A stretch of DNA of 14,088 bases from JBCCSZ01 sp039199225 (lineage in GTDB: Bacteria; Bacteroidota; Bacteroidia; Chitinophagales; Saprospiraceae). This document shows positions 7,490-14,088 of the stretch, in pieces. Positions within the stretch are counted from its first letter, which is position 1, and the number at the start of each line of letters is the position of its first letter. A program made the position numbers and the translations under genes. The notes under the pieces are model-generated. The model was not told the DNA's origin. It ran no database searches and saw only the letters and a list, made by a program, of their open reading frames with translations. The DNA is taken from the NCBI GenBank assembly GCA_039199225.1, contig JBCCSZ010000211.1, positions 1 to 14,088 on the forward strand, in the 5' to 3' direction.

Positions 7490-9949
7490 ATGGTTGAAAA
7501 CGATAATCTCGAAAACGAAGGAGCAAAGGAAGAAGAAGTTCCAACACCTCCTGAATCTGAGAAAGAAACGACTGAGACAGCTGAGCAAACTGAAGCTACT
7601 CCCACTGCAGAAGTAACAGAGCAGGCTGAAGAAACAAAGCCAGCCGAAGAGGCTACGCCGACAGCGGAGGCAGAACCTGCCAAAGAAACTGCAGCTGTAG
7701 AGGAAACAGAAGCTGCTAAAACGGCAGAACCAGTCGAAGCAGCAAAAGAAGCAGAAGAAGATACTTCTCCTGAGCAAGTGGTCATCATAGAGGAAGAAGA
7801 AGAGCTGGGCTCTGCACATGATGATTTTGACTGGAATCTGGGTAACCGCCACAAGCTTGCTTACAGCGATACAGAAATAAAGGACTACCTGGCACAGTAC
7901 GAGTCTACTTTGTCTTCTGTTCTCGAAAACGAAATCGTAAAGGCGCGTGTTTCTGCTATCCACGATGGTGATGTGGTTTTGGACATCAACTACAAGTCTG
8001 ATGGTTTGATCCCACAATCTGAATTCCGGGACACGCCGGAACTGGCTGTTGGTGATACTGTTGACGTCTACGTAGAGCAGCAAGAGGATGCGAGAGGCCA
8101 GTTGATCTTGTCTCGCCGCAAAGCCAAACTGTTGAAGGCTTGGGAAAACATTGTCGATTCCTATACCAATGGTACCATCATCAAAGGAACCATCGTGCAT
8201 AAGACCAAAGGTGGTTTGATTGTAGATTGTAGTGGGTTGGAAACATTCCTTCCTGGTTCTCAAATCGACATCAAGCCGATCATCGATTATGATGCCTACG
8301 TTGGTAAAGACATGGAATTCCGCGTCGTGAAGATCAACGAGCAGATCAAGAATGCCGTTGTATCTCACAAAGCATTGATTGAAAGCGATCTGGCAGAGCA
8401 AAGAGAGGCCATCATCGCAAGTCTGGAAAAAGGACAAGTACTGGAAGGGATTGTCAAAAACATCACCGACTTTGGAGCTTTCCTCGATTTGGGAGGGGTC
8501 GATGGTCTGTTGTACATCACTGATATTTCCTGGGGTCGTATCACACACCCAAGCGAGGTACTGGCACTCAACCAGAAGATCAATGTCGTTGTATTGGATT
8601 TCGACGAGAACAAGAAGCGGATTTCTCTGGGTCTCAAGCAATTGCAACCACATCCATGGGAGGTATTGGCAGAGGAGATCAAAGAGGCTGCAGTGGTCAA
8701 AGGAAAGATCGTCAATATCGAGGACTACGGTGCGTTTCTTGAAATCAAACCAGGCGTCGAGGGCTTGATTCACGTTTCCGAGGTTACTTGGAGCAATCAG
8801 CCTATCAATGCTCGCGAGTATTTCAAGCTGGGGCAAGAGTACGAAGCGAAGATCGTTACCATCGATCGGGAGGATCGCAAGATGTCTTTGAGTATCAAGC
8901 AATTGAGTAAAGACCCTTGGAGTGAGATCGAGGAGCGCTTCCCTGTTGGTAGCCGCCACACGGGCGATGTGAAAAACCTCACACCATATGGTGTCTTCGT
9001 CGAATTGGAAGAAGGCATTGGAGGTATGGTCCACATTTCTGACTTGAGCTGGACTAAGCGTTTTTCTCACCCATCTGAATTCACAAAGGTTGGCAATGAC
9101 ATCGATGTTGTCATCCTGGAAATTGATAAGAACAGCCGCAAGCTGTCTCTCGGTCACAAGCAAATCGAGGAAAATCCATGGGACACTTTCGAAGAAGTAT
9201 TCCCTGTGGGTTCTTTCCACGAAGCGACGGTCTTGCGCAGAGACGATCGCGGAGCCATTGTACAGTTGCCATATGGTTTGGAAGCTTTCGCTCCGATCAA
9301 GCACGTACGCAAGGAAGACGGCCAGCTGGCTAAGCCAGAAGAGGCACTTACGGTCAAGGTTATTGAATTCAACCGCGACGATAAGCGCATCTTGGTTTCT
9401 CACCTCCGTTACCTGGAAGACATTCGCAAGGAAGCAGATGCAACCGTTCGCAAAGAGCAGGCTGCTAAGCGTGAGAATACTCGCAAGGCCGTCAAGTCAC
9501 AGCAATCAAAGGTAGAGCGTACGACCTTGGGTGAATTGGATGCTTTCTCTCAGTTGAAAGAGCAATTGAAGGAGGTTGCAGCGGAAGAGTTGGCTGCAGA
9601 GCGTTCTGCGAAGAAAGCAGCAGAGGAGAAGAAAGCGGCCGAAGAGAAGGCGGCAGCAGCGAAAGTAGAGGAAGCTACGCCAGCTGCTCCAACTGCTGAA
9701 GACGACTTGAAAAAGATCGAAGGCATCGGACCGAAGATCGAAGAATTGCTGAAAGCAGCGGATATCCAAACGTTCAGTGGATTGGCTGGCACGACCCCAG
9801 AGCGCATTCGCGAGATTCTGGATGCAGCCGGTAATCGCTTCAAAGTACACGATCCAACGACTTGGCCTCAGCAGGCCCAGCTTGCTGCTGACGGTGAGTG
9901 GGATAAGCTCAAGACATTACAAGACGAACTGCAGGGTGGCAAGGCTTAA
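7490..9949 (+). CDS. rpsA: 30S ribosomal protein S1 with acidic N-terminal extension and C-terminal helix-hairpin-helix tail
   Basis: S1 binds mRNA on the small ribosomal subunit and helps initiation on mRNAs lacking strong Shine-Dalgarno sequences, which fits this genome. Six S1 (OB-fold) repeats are visible at roughly residues 146-210, 229-294, 314-384, 401-471, 486-557 and 572-639. Repeats 3-5 are the most canonical (ITDFGAFLDL, IEDYGAFLEI, LTPYGVFVEL), each ending near LGLKQL or similar. They are preceded by about 110 residues rich in Glu, Ala and Thr. After repeat 6 comes a charged Ala/Lys/Glu helix (about 690-725) and a helix-hairpin-helix domain with IEGIGPKIEELL at about 743-754. At 819 residues it is far longer than E. 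coli S1 (557). The ATG at 7490 has no Shine-Dalgarno sequence. It appears monocistronic, between a -7 box at 7370 and a terminator at 10010. Confidence 0.95.
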   Translation: MVENDNLENEGAKEEEVPTPPESEKETTETAEQTEATPTAEVTEQAEETKPAEEATPTAEAEPAKETAAVEETEAAKTAEPVEAAKEAEEDTSPEQVVIIEEEEELGSAHDDFDWNLGNRHKLAYSDTEIKDYLAQYESTLSSVLENEIVKARVSAIHDGDVVLDINYKSDGLIPQSEFRDTPELAVGDTVDVYVEQQEDARGQLILSRRKAKLLKAWENIVDSYTNGTIIKGTIVHKTKGGLIVDCSGLETFLPGSQIDIKPIIDYDAYVGKDMEFRVVKINEQIKNAVVSHKALIESDLAEQREAIIASLEKGQVLEGIVKNITDFGAFLDLGGVDGLLYITDISWGRITHPSEVLALNQKINVVVLDFDENKKRISLGLKQLQPHPWEVLAEEIKEAAVVKGKIVNIEDYGAFLEIKPGVEGLIHVSEVTWSNQPINAREYFKLGQEYEAKIVTIDREDRKMSLSIKQLSKDPWSEIEERFPVGSRHTGDVKNLTPYGVFVELEEGIGGMVHISDLSWTKRFSHPSEFTKVGNDIDVVILEIDKNSRKLSLGHKQIEENPWDTFEEVFPVGSFHEATVLRRDDRGAIVQLPYGLEAFAPIKHVRKEDGQLAKPEEALTVKVIEFNRDDKRILVSHLRYLEDIRKEADATVRKEQAAKRENTRKAVKSQQSKVERTTLGELDAFSQLKEQLKEVAAEELAAERSAKKAAEEKKAAEEKAAAAKVEEATPAAPTAEDDLKKIEGIGPKIEELLKAADIQTFSGLAGTTPERIREILDAAGNRFKVHDPTTWPQQAQLAADGEWDKLKTLQDELQGGKA

Positions 9950-10009
9950 ACCCGAGCCCTTGAATGAATAGCTTCCGGCTTTGGTCGGGAGCAAAATAGT
10001 AAGAATGTG

Positions 10010-10045
10010 AATCCCTGGTAGTCAATAGACTGCTAGGGATTTTTG
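10010..10045 (+). terminator. Intrinsic terminator downstream of rpsA
   Basis: The arms 10010-10023 (AATCCCTGGTAGTC) and 10028-10041 form a 14-bp stem with two G-U wobbles and an AATA tetraloop. The right arm runs into five T (10040-10044). It lies 60 bases after the rpsA stop codon and insulates rpsA from the rhodanese gene. Confidence 0.9.
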
Positions 10046-10098
10046 TATTAGTGAATTATTTGATGTACATTAAGACAGAAGTATAAACAAACAAAAAA

Positions 10099-10554
10099 AT
10101 GAAATTATTTTCCTTTCTCAGCTGCCTGGCAGCAACTGTCTTTCTCTTATCCTGTGGGACAGAGTCCAACCCACCCACAAATTCAACAGCTACAGTTGAT
10201 GCGTCTGATGCGGAAAAAAAGGTAGACCTTTCTCAAAAAGGGCGTTTACCTACAGCAGATTTTGTACGCCTACTGAACGAGGCGCCAAACGCACAATTGA
10301 TCGACGTTCGAACGCCCAATGAAGTGGCGCAGGGAGCACTTCCCAACAGTGTGAACATTAATTATCGCGGTGATGATTTTGAAGAAGAGCTGAAAAAGCT
10401 GGACCAGGAAAAGCCTGTTTTCGTGTATTGTCAAAGCGGAGGTAGAAGTGCCAAGACTTATTTCAAGCTCAAGAAAATGGGCTTTCCAGAAGTTTACGAA
10501 ATGACAGGTGGCTATCTGGACTGGAAAAAACAGTTTGGTGAGTCAGCGGATTAG
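10099..10554 (+). CDS. Rhodanese-like domain lipoprotein
   Basis: A 151-residue exported protein. Residues 1-18 form a lipoprotein signal peptide with a lipobox ending LLSC (Cys19), followed by a Ser/Thr/Pro-rich linker (about 20-48) and a single rhodanese domain (about 50-147). The domain shows LIDVRTPNEVAQGALP (67-82) and an active-site loop beginning at Cys111 (CQSGGRS), then YEMTGGYLDWKK near the end. The catalytic cysteine is present, so sulfur transfer or thiol/persulfide chemistry outside the cytoplasm is plausible, but the substrate is unknown. The mature protein probably sits in the periplasm, attached to a membrane. It follows the rpsA terminator and precedes the carotenoid operon with 127 bases between, so it appears to be its own unit. 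The ATG at 10099 is preceded by an A-rich stretch and no Shine-Dalgarno sequence. Confidence 0.9.
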   Translation: MKLFSFLSCLAATVFLLSCGTESNPPTNSTATVDASDAEKKVDLSQKGRLPTADFVRLLNEAPNAQLIDVRTPNEVAQGALPNSVNINYRGDDFEEELKKLDQEKPVFVYCQSGGRSAKTYFKLKKMGFPEVYEMTGGYLDWKKQFGESAD

Positions 10555-10567
10555 TAGGGTTCGCGGC

Positions 10568-10616
10568 GTTTTGTTTAATTGTGTTTAACTTTTTGAATTA
10601 GATGCTTAAACAAAAC
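10568..10616. repeat. Perfect 11-bp inverted repeat between the rhodanese gene and crtI
   Basis: GTTTTGTTTAA at 10568-10578 and TTAAACAAAAC at 10606-10616 are perfect inverted copies with a 27-base spacer. The element lies in the 127-bp gap upstream of crtI. No T-run follows, and the stem is AT-rich with a long loop, so it is not a typical terminator. Its place upstream of the carotenoid operon makes a regulator-binding site possible, though the spacing is long for a simple dimer operator. Confidence 0.5.
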
Positions 10617-10681
10617 AATCAATTCTATGTTCTAAGCTGTACGATAAATCATTTGCTAAACCACTTAATTCAAGCAGTAGG

Positions 10682-12157
10682 GTGCCTTCAAAAATTATTG
10701 TAATTGGTTCTGGCTTCGCGGGTCTATCTGCCGCTACTTGCCTGGCAGATAAGGGTCATGAAGTGACGCTTTTGGAGAAAAATAGTGTTCCTGGAGGAAG
10801 GGCGCGTCAATTCCATGCCGAAGGATTTACCTTTGATATGGGACCTAGTTGGTACTGGATGCCCGAAGTCTTCGAGGAGTACTTCAAGCGTTTCGGAAAG
10901 TCTGTTTCAGACTATTACGAACTCGTGCGTTTGGCTCCTTCCTATTCTATTTTCTTTGGACAAGACGACATCATGGAGGTGCCAGCCCACCGGGAGGGAC
11001 TCTATGAGATGTTTGAAAAATACGAGCCTGGTAGCAGCAAGAAGCTGGCCCATTTCCTGGAAGAAGCCGCCTACAAGTATAAGGTTGGAATGTCTGAGTT
11101 TGTACAAAAGCCAGGTCATTCCATTTGGGAGTTTGCCGATATGCGGGTGGTGACCAGCCTTTTCCGCTTGCAGATGTTTCAGTCAATGGCTAAGCATGTG
11201 CGTCAACTCTTCAAGCATCCTCAGTTGATCCAATTGTTGGAATTTCCTGTACTCTTCCTTGGCGCTACCCCTCAAAAGACACCAGCGCTTTACAGCTTGA
11301 TGAATTATGCCGATTTGGTGCTTGGAACTTGGTACCCCAAAGGAGGTATGTTCAAGATTATTGAGTCGATGGTAAAGCTGGCGGAGGAAAAGGGCGTTAA
11401 AATCCACCTGAATCATTGCGTGAAGCAAATTTATGTTCCCAATGGGCATGCAACTAAGGTCATTACCGATCAGGGAACCTTTGAAGCGGATGTGGTTATT
11501 GGCGGGGCAGATTACCACCATGTGGAACAGCAATTACTCCCACAGAAAAATCGGCAGTATTCAGATACTTACTGGGATAAGCGGACGATGGCGCCATCCT
11601 CTTTGTTGTTTTATCTAGGTATCAATAAGCGGTTGAAGAACTTGCATCACCACAATCTGTTCTTCGATGAAGACTTTCAGCAGCATGCCGTTGAAATCTA
11701 CGAGCAGCCCAAGTGGCCCGAAAAGCCTTTATTCTATGCTTGTTGTCCTTCTATTACAGACGATTCTGTTGCGCCTGAAGGTTGCGAAAACCTTTTTCTA
11801 CTGATACCACTAGCACCTGATTTGGAGGATACAGAGGAGTTGAGAGCGAAATACTACGACATCGTAATGGATCGGCTAGAGCGTTTGACAGGTCAAAAAG
11901 TAAGGGAGTCGGTCATTTACAAAAGATCATTCGCGCATCGCGATTTTATGGAGGATTACAACGCCTTCAAGGGCAACGCCTACGGTTTGGCCAATACCCT
12001 AATGCAAACGGCTTTTTTAAAGCCAAAAATGAAAAGTAACAAGGTGGAAAATTTATTCTACACCGGTCAATTGACGACGCCAGGACCGGGTGTTCCACCT
12101 TCGTTGATATCCGGGCAGGTTGTGGCCGGTGAAGTTTTACAATACATCAAAGCCTGA
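10682..12157 (+). CDS. crtI: Phytoene desaturase (CrtI family)
   Basis: FAD-dependent desaturase that introduces double bases of conjugation into phytoene, giving lycopene or a related intermediate at the membrane surface. The 491-residue product has the family's normal length. An N-terminal Rossmann motif GSGFAG (9-14) is followed by Glu32, which would bind the FAD ribose, then GGRAR (38-42) and FDMGPSWYWMP. The C-terminal CrtI signature reads YTGQLTTPGPGVPPSLISGQ (about 460-479). The start appears to be GTG at 10682: the upstream in-frame codons contain no ATG, and the Rossmann strand begins at residue 4, leaving no room for a later start. It is the first gene of the operon, 16 bp ahead of crtB. 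Related CrtI-like enzymes (CrtD, CrtN, CrtO) share this fold; the neighbouring crtB and cyclase favour phytoene desaturase. Confidence 0.94.
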   Translation: MPSKIIVIGSGFAGLSAATCLADKGHEVTLLEKNSVPGGRARQFHAEGFTFDMGPSWYWMPEVFEEYFKRFGKSVSDYYELVRLAPSYSIFFGQDDIMEVPAHREGLYEMFEKYEPGSSKKLAHFLEEAAYKYKVGMSEFVQKPGHSIWEFADMRVVTSLFRLQMFQSMAKHVRQLFKHPQLIQLLEFPVLFLGATPQKTPALYSLMNYADLVLGTWYPKGGMFKIIESMVKLAEEKGVKIHLNHCVKQIYVPNGHATKVITDQGTFEADVVIGGADYHHVEQQLLPQKNRQYSDTYWDKRTMAPSSLLFYLGINKRLKNLHHHNLFFDEDFQQHAVEIYEQPKWPEKPLFYACCPSITDDSVAPEGCENLFLLIPLAPDLEDTEELRAKYYDIVMDRLERLTGQKVRESVIYKRSFAHRDFMEDYNAFKGNAYGLANTLMQTAFLKPKMKSNKVENLFYTGQLTTPGPGVPPSLISGQVVAGEVLQYIKA

Positions 12158-12173
12158 GTAAATTTTGACCATT

Positions 12174-13010
12174 ATGATGAATTTGTATCACAACGTTTGT
12201 CAAGAATGCAGCCGATTAATTACCAATCGGTACAGTACTTCTTTCTCCATGGGAATCCGTCTGTTTGATGAGCGTTTCCGCGGACCGATCTATGCTGTCT
12301 ATGGCTTTGTGCGCTTTGCAGATGAGATCGTCGATACTTTTCACAAGTATGATAAAGCCGTTTTGTTGGAGCGCTTCAGAGAAGATACTTACCGGTCGAT
12401 AGAAGAGGGGGTCAGCCTCAACCCTGTCCTGCATGCTTTCCAGCAGATTGTCAACAAGTACAATATTGAGCGGCATCTGATCGATGCTTTTTTGGATAGC
12501 ATGGAGATGGATTTGCATTTCCATACCTACGAGGACAGCTTGTACAAAAAGTATATTTATGGCTCTGCCGAGGTAGTCGGTTTGATGTGTTTGCGCGTAT
12601 TTTGTGAAGGCAATTCCGAAATTTACGACAAGCTGAAGGAGCACGCTTGTAGCCTGGGATCGGCTTTTCAAAAAATTAACTTTCTACGGGATATGAAGAG
12701 CGATTTTGACGAAAGAGGTCGGGTTTACTTCCCAGGGGTAGAGTTCGAAAATTTCACCAATGAGGATAAGGTCAAAATTGAGGCGGATATAAAGGCTGAC
12801 TTTGATCATGCTTATCAGGGCATTGTAAAACTGCCTAGAGGCGCGCGTTTTGGCGTTTATCTGGCTTATGTTTACTACATCAACCTCTTTCAAAAAATCA
12901 AGCGCTCAACGGCCTCTAGAGTCGTGCAGGAGCGCATTAGGGTTAACGATACGCACAAAGTTTACTTACTTTGTAGTTCTGCAGTGCGTAGTAGTTTAAA
13001 TTTACTCTAA
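12174..13010 (+). CDS. crtB: Phytoene synthase
   Basis: Condenses two geranylgeranyl diphosphates to phytoene, the committed step of C40 carotenoid synthesis. The product has 278 residues from the ATG at 12174. The two Asp-rich motifs of squalene/phytoene synthases are present: DEIVD at 50-54 in VRFADEIVD, and DMKSD at 173-177 in NFLRDMKSD. YSTSFSMGIRLF near the N-terminus and YGSAEVVGLM in the middle are also family features. The frame is open back to a TTG at 12165, but the ATG at 12174 (or the adjacent one at 12177) is a better start. It follows crtI by 16 bp and precedes the cyclase by 3 bp, so the three are almost certainly one operon. A C30 (dehydrosqualene) synthase is the main alternative; the lycopene-type cyclase next door argues for C40. 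Confidence 0.94.
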   Translation: MMNLYHNVCQECSRLITNRYSTSFSMGIRLFDERFRGPIYAVYGFVRFADEIVDTFHKYDKAVLLERFREDTYRSIEEGVSLNPVLHAFQQIVNKYNIERHLIDAFLDSMEMDLHFHTYEDSLYKKYIYGSAEVVGLMCLRVFCEGNSEIYDKLKEHACSLGSAFQKINFLRDMKSDFDERGRVYFPGVEFENFTNEDKVKIEADIKADFDHAYQGIVKLPRGARFGVYLAYVYYINLFQKIKRSTASRVVQERIRVNDTHKVYLLCSSAVRSSLNLL

Positions 13011-13013
13011 ATC

Positions 13014-13904
13014 ATGTCGCAAACGCAAAAGATAAACGTGACGGGGTCAGCAAGGATGAGTCCAACGCTGGCTTCTGTTGTTTTTGGTGTGGGAAGTATG
13101 CTGTTGATCGCATTATTGTGGTTGGGTGATCACGTTGTTCATGGGCAATTTGTTATGGAGGTGAACAACATCGATACTGTGGCTGCTTTTGAAACTAAGT
13201 ACTTGTATGGGCTTTTACATCTTATTGCGTTGATTCCAGTGTTGGCCCTCAGTTTTGACAGTAAGGTGCATTACTACACGCGCTGGAAGCATTTATTTCC
13301 TGCTATGGCAGTTGTTGGAGCCTTGTTTATTTTATGGGATATTTATTTCACTCAAGTCGGGGTTTGGGAATTCAATAGTCGCTACTATGCGTCGCCCAAG
13401 TTGCTGAGCTTGCCATTGGAGGAATGGCTTTTCTTTATGAGTATCCCTTTCGCAGTCATTTTTATCTATGAATGCTGGACGGCCTACATCCAAAAAGATT
13501 GGCTGGCGAGCGTAGAGCCTTACCTGACGCCTTTTTTGATCGGCCTTTTTCTGTTGGTGGGCTTTTGGCATTGGGGACAAATCTACACGGCGACTACCTT
13601 CTTGCTCACAGGTTTGTTTTTGTTGTATCACTACTTGTACTTGCCCAGTGATTACCGCGCTCGCTTCTACATAACTTATTTGATCAGTTGCATTCCCTTT
13701 TTGTTAATCAATGGGGTGTTGACGGGTAGTTTGACAGAAGAGCCGGTTGTTATTTACAATCCGGATGAATACCTCGGAATTCGCATCGTCACAGTACCTT
13801 TGGATGATGCCATCTATTCCTTTTTGCTCATTCTGAGCAATCTCAGCCTCTATGAATATTTCAAAAGATCAGACAGGCGAGAAAAAAAATTCGAAAAAAG
13901 TTAG
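13014..13904 (+). CDS. crtYcd: Lycopene cyclase, fused CrtYc-CrtYd type, with extra N-terminal membrane segment
   Basis: Integral membrane protein expected to cyclise the ends of lycopene (beta-cyclase). The 296-residue product contains two copies of the lycopene-cyclase domain found in actinobacterial CrtYc/CrtYd and archaeal or fungal fused forms. Copy 1 spans about residues 62-155 and contains WDIYFTQVGVWEF and PLEEWLFF (134-141). Copy 2 spans about 175-283 and contains NGVLTG and PLDDAIYSF (262-270). The paired acidic PxEE/PxDD motifs, at the start of a membrane segment in each copy, are typical of the family and probably catalytic. Six or more later hydrophobic segments are visible. About 60 residues with an additional hydrophobic segment (17-37) precede copy 1. 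An alternative start at Met15 would keep that segment. It is the last gene of the crt operon, with no strong terminator after it. No hydroxylase gene follows in the window. Confidence 0.88.
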   Translation: MSQTQKINVTGSARMSPTLASVVFGVGSMLLIALLWLGDHVVHGQFVMEVNNIDTVAAFETKYLYGLLHLIALIPVLALSFDSKVHYYTRWKHLFPAMAVVGALFILWDIYFTQVGVWEFNSRYYASPKLLSLPLEEWLFFMSIPFAVIFIYECWTAYIQKDWLASVEPYLTPFLIGLFLLVGFWHWGQIYTATTFLLTGLFLLYHYLYLPSDYRARFYITYLISCIPFLLINGVLTGSLTEEPVVIYNPDEYLGIRIVTVPLDDAIYSFLLILSNLSLYEYFKRSDRREKKFEKS

Positions 13905-13921
13905 TTTTTTTCTGAAAGAGC

Positions 13922-13952
13922 TTGTGTAATTCAAAATCGCTTTCTATCTTTG
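13922..13952 (+). promoter_or_regulatory. Canonical Bacteroidota promoter near the right edge
   Basis: TATCTTTG at 13945-13952 matches the -7 consensus TAnnTTTG exactly, and TTG at 13922-13924 sits 20 bases upstream as the -33 element. Both sequence and spacing fit. It starts about 20 bases after the cyclase stop codon and points rightward to a gene outside or just inside the right edge. Transcription should begin near 13959. Confidence 0.8.
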
Positions 13953-13958
13953 CACTCG

Positions 13959-14063
13959 CCTTTCGAAAAAAGGGAAACAGAAAAGTCAGCAGAAGCGCTG
14001 ATTTGGAAGATAAAAAGGGACTTGGTCCGATGCTGAAGATACAGGCAAAGATGTGTTGGAGGT
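13959..14063 (+). other. Probable 5' leader with small hairpins
   Basis: Between the predicted transcription start and the next ATG lie about 105 bases without a gene. Short stems can be drawn: CCTTT/AAAGG near the start, TCAGC/GCTGA around 13987-14002 and GGAC/GTCC around 14018-14028. Each is only 4-5 bp. It does not resemble any riboswitch, tRNA or small RNA that I recognise. Confidence 0.3.
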
Positions 14064-14088
14064 ATGAGCCAAGAAACTAAAAAGTTCA
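14064..14088 (+). CDS. Possible start of the next gene (partial, eight codons)
   Basis: An ATG at 14064 opens a frame reading MSQETKKF to the window edge, about 105 bases downstream of a strong promoter. A GGAGG sits only one base before the ATG, too close for a normal Shine-Dalgarno sequence. A nearby ATG at 14051 reaches a stop quickly. The product cannot be identified from eight residues. Confidence 0.35.

Noticed and set aside
7484..9403. Open frame of 639 codons on the minus strand opposite rpsA
   Set aside because: It lies entirely antisense to a clear S1 protein. Its translation is rich in Phe, Cys and Leu runs with no recognisable domain. Long antisense frames are common opposite genes with biased codon use.
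10602..10703. 33-codon ORF starting inside the inverted repeat and overlapping the crtI start by 22 bases
   Set aside because: It could be imagined as a leader peptide, but it is short, has no amino-acid bias typical of attenuators and no ribosome-binding site. Chance is the simpler explanation.
13880..13912. A-rich stretch followed by a T7 run after the cyclase stop codon, resembling a terminator
   Set aside because: The only possible stem is A-T pairs around GTTAG with no G-C base pairs, too weak to call a terminator. Transcription could end here but the sequence does not show it.
1..14088. Mobile elements, CRISPR arrays, tRNA/rRNA genes, phage or defence genes
   Set aside because: Looked for on both strands. 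No transposase-like protein, terminal repeats, regularly spaced repeats, tRNA-like folds or nuclease/helicase modules were seen. The large frames are accounted for by housekeeping, carotenoid and envelope genes.

Overview
The window looks like chromosomal core DNA from a member of the Bacteroidota, probably near the Saprospiria/Lewinella-type marine lineages. The evidence is a mitochondrial-type aconitase, ribosomal protein S1 with an acidic N-terminal extension and a helix-hairpin-helix tail, a fused CrtYc/CrtYd-type lycopene cyclase, weak or absent Shine-Dalgarno sequences, and two exact TAnnTTTG -7 boxes. The phylum is well supported; the finer placement is inference.

Layout, left to right. 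A leftward proB gene (glutamate 5-kinase) is followed, past the left edge, by what is probably proA (proline synthesis). After a 350-base gap comes a rightward aconitase gene (TCA cycle). It converges on a leftward pair, fadD (long-chain acyl-CoA synthetase) and a membrane/lipoprotein gene, with a strong, probably bidirectional hairpin terminator between them. A 371-base divergent gap carrying one recognisable -7 box leads to rightward rpsA (S1), which ends at a good intrinsic terminator. A small rhodanese lipoprotein gene stands alone after it. The right third is a compact carotenoid operon, crtI-crtB-crtYcd, which would convert geranylgeranyl diphosphate to phytoene, lycopene and then a cyclised carotene. 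No hydroxylase or ketolase gene is visible. The window ends with a textbook Bacteroidota promoter, a leader of about 105 nt and the first eight codons of a possible next gene.

The most unusual feature is the leftward gene at 3837-5402. A DUF2306-type multi-pass membrane protein is fused in frame to what looks like a complete lipoprotein with its own ATG, signal peptide, lipobox and YARHG domain. The fusion depends on a run of eight A residues exactly at the junction. With seven A residues the first protein would stop at a TGA that overlaps the lipoprotein ATG as ATGA. This could be a homopolymer sequencing error, a true recent fusion, or a slippage site.

I found no mobile element, CRISPR array, tRNA, rRNA, phage or defence gene. 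Apart from the A8 junction, the S1 tails and the extended lycopene cyclase, this is an ordinary housekeeping region, and I do not claim a new multi-gene system.
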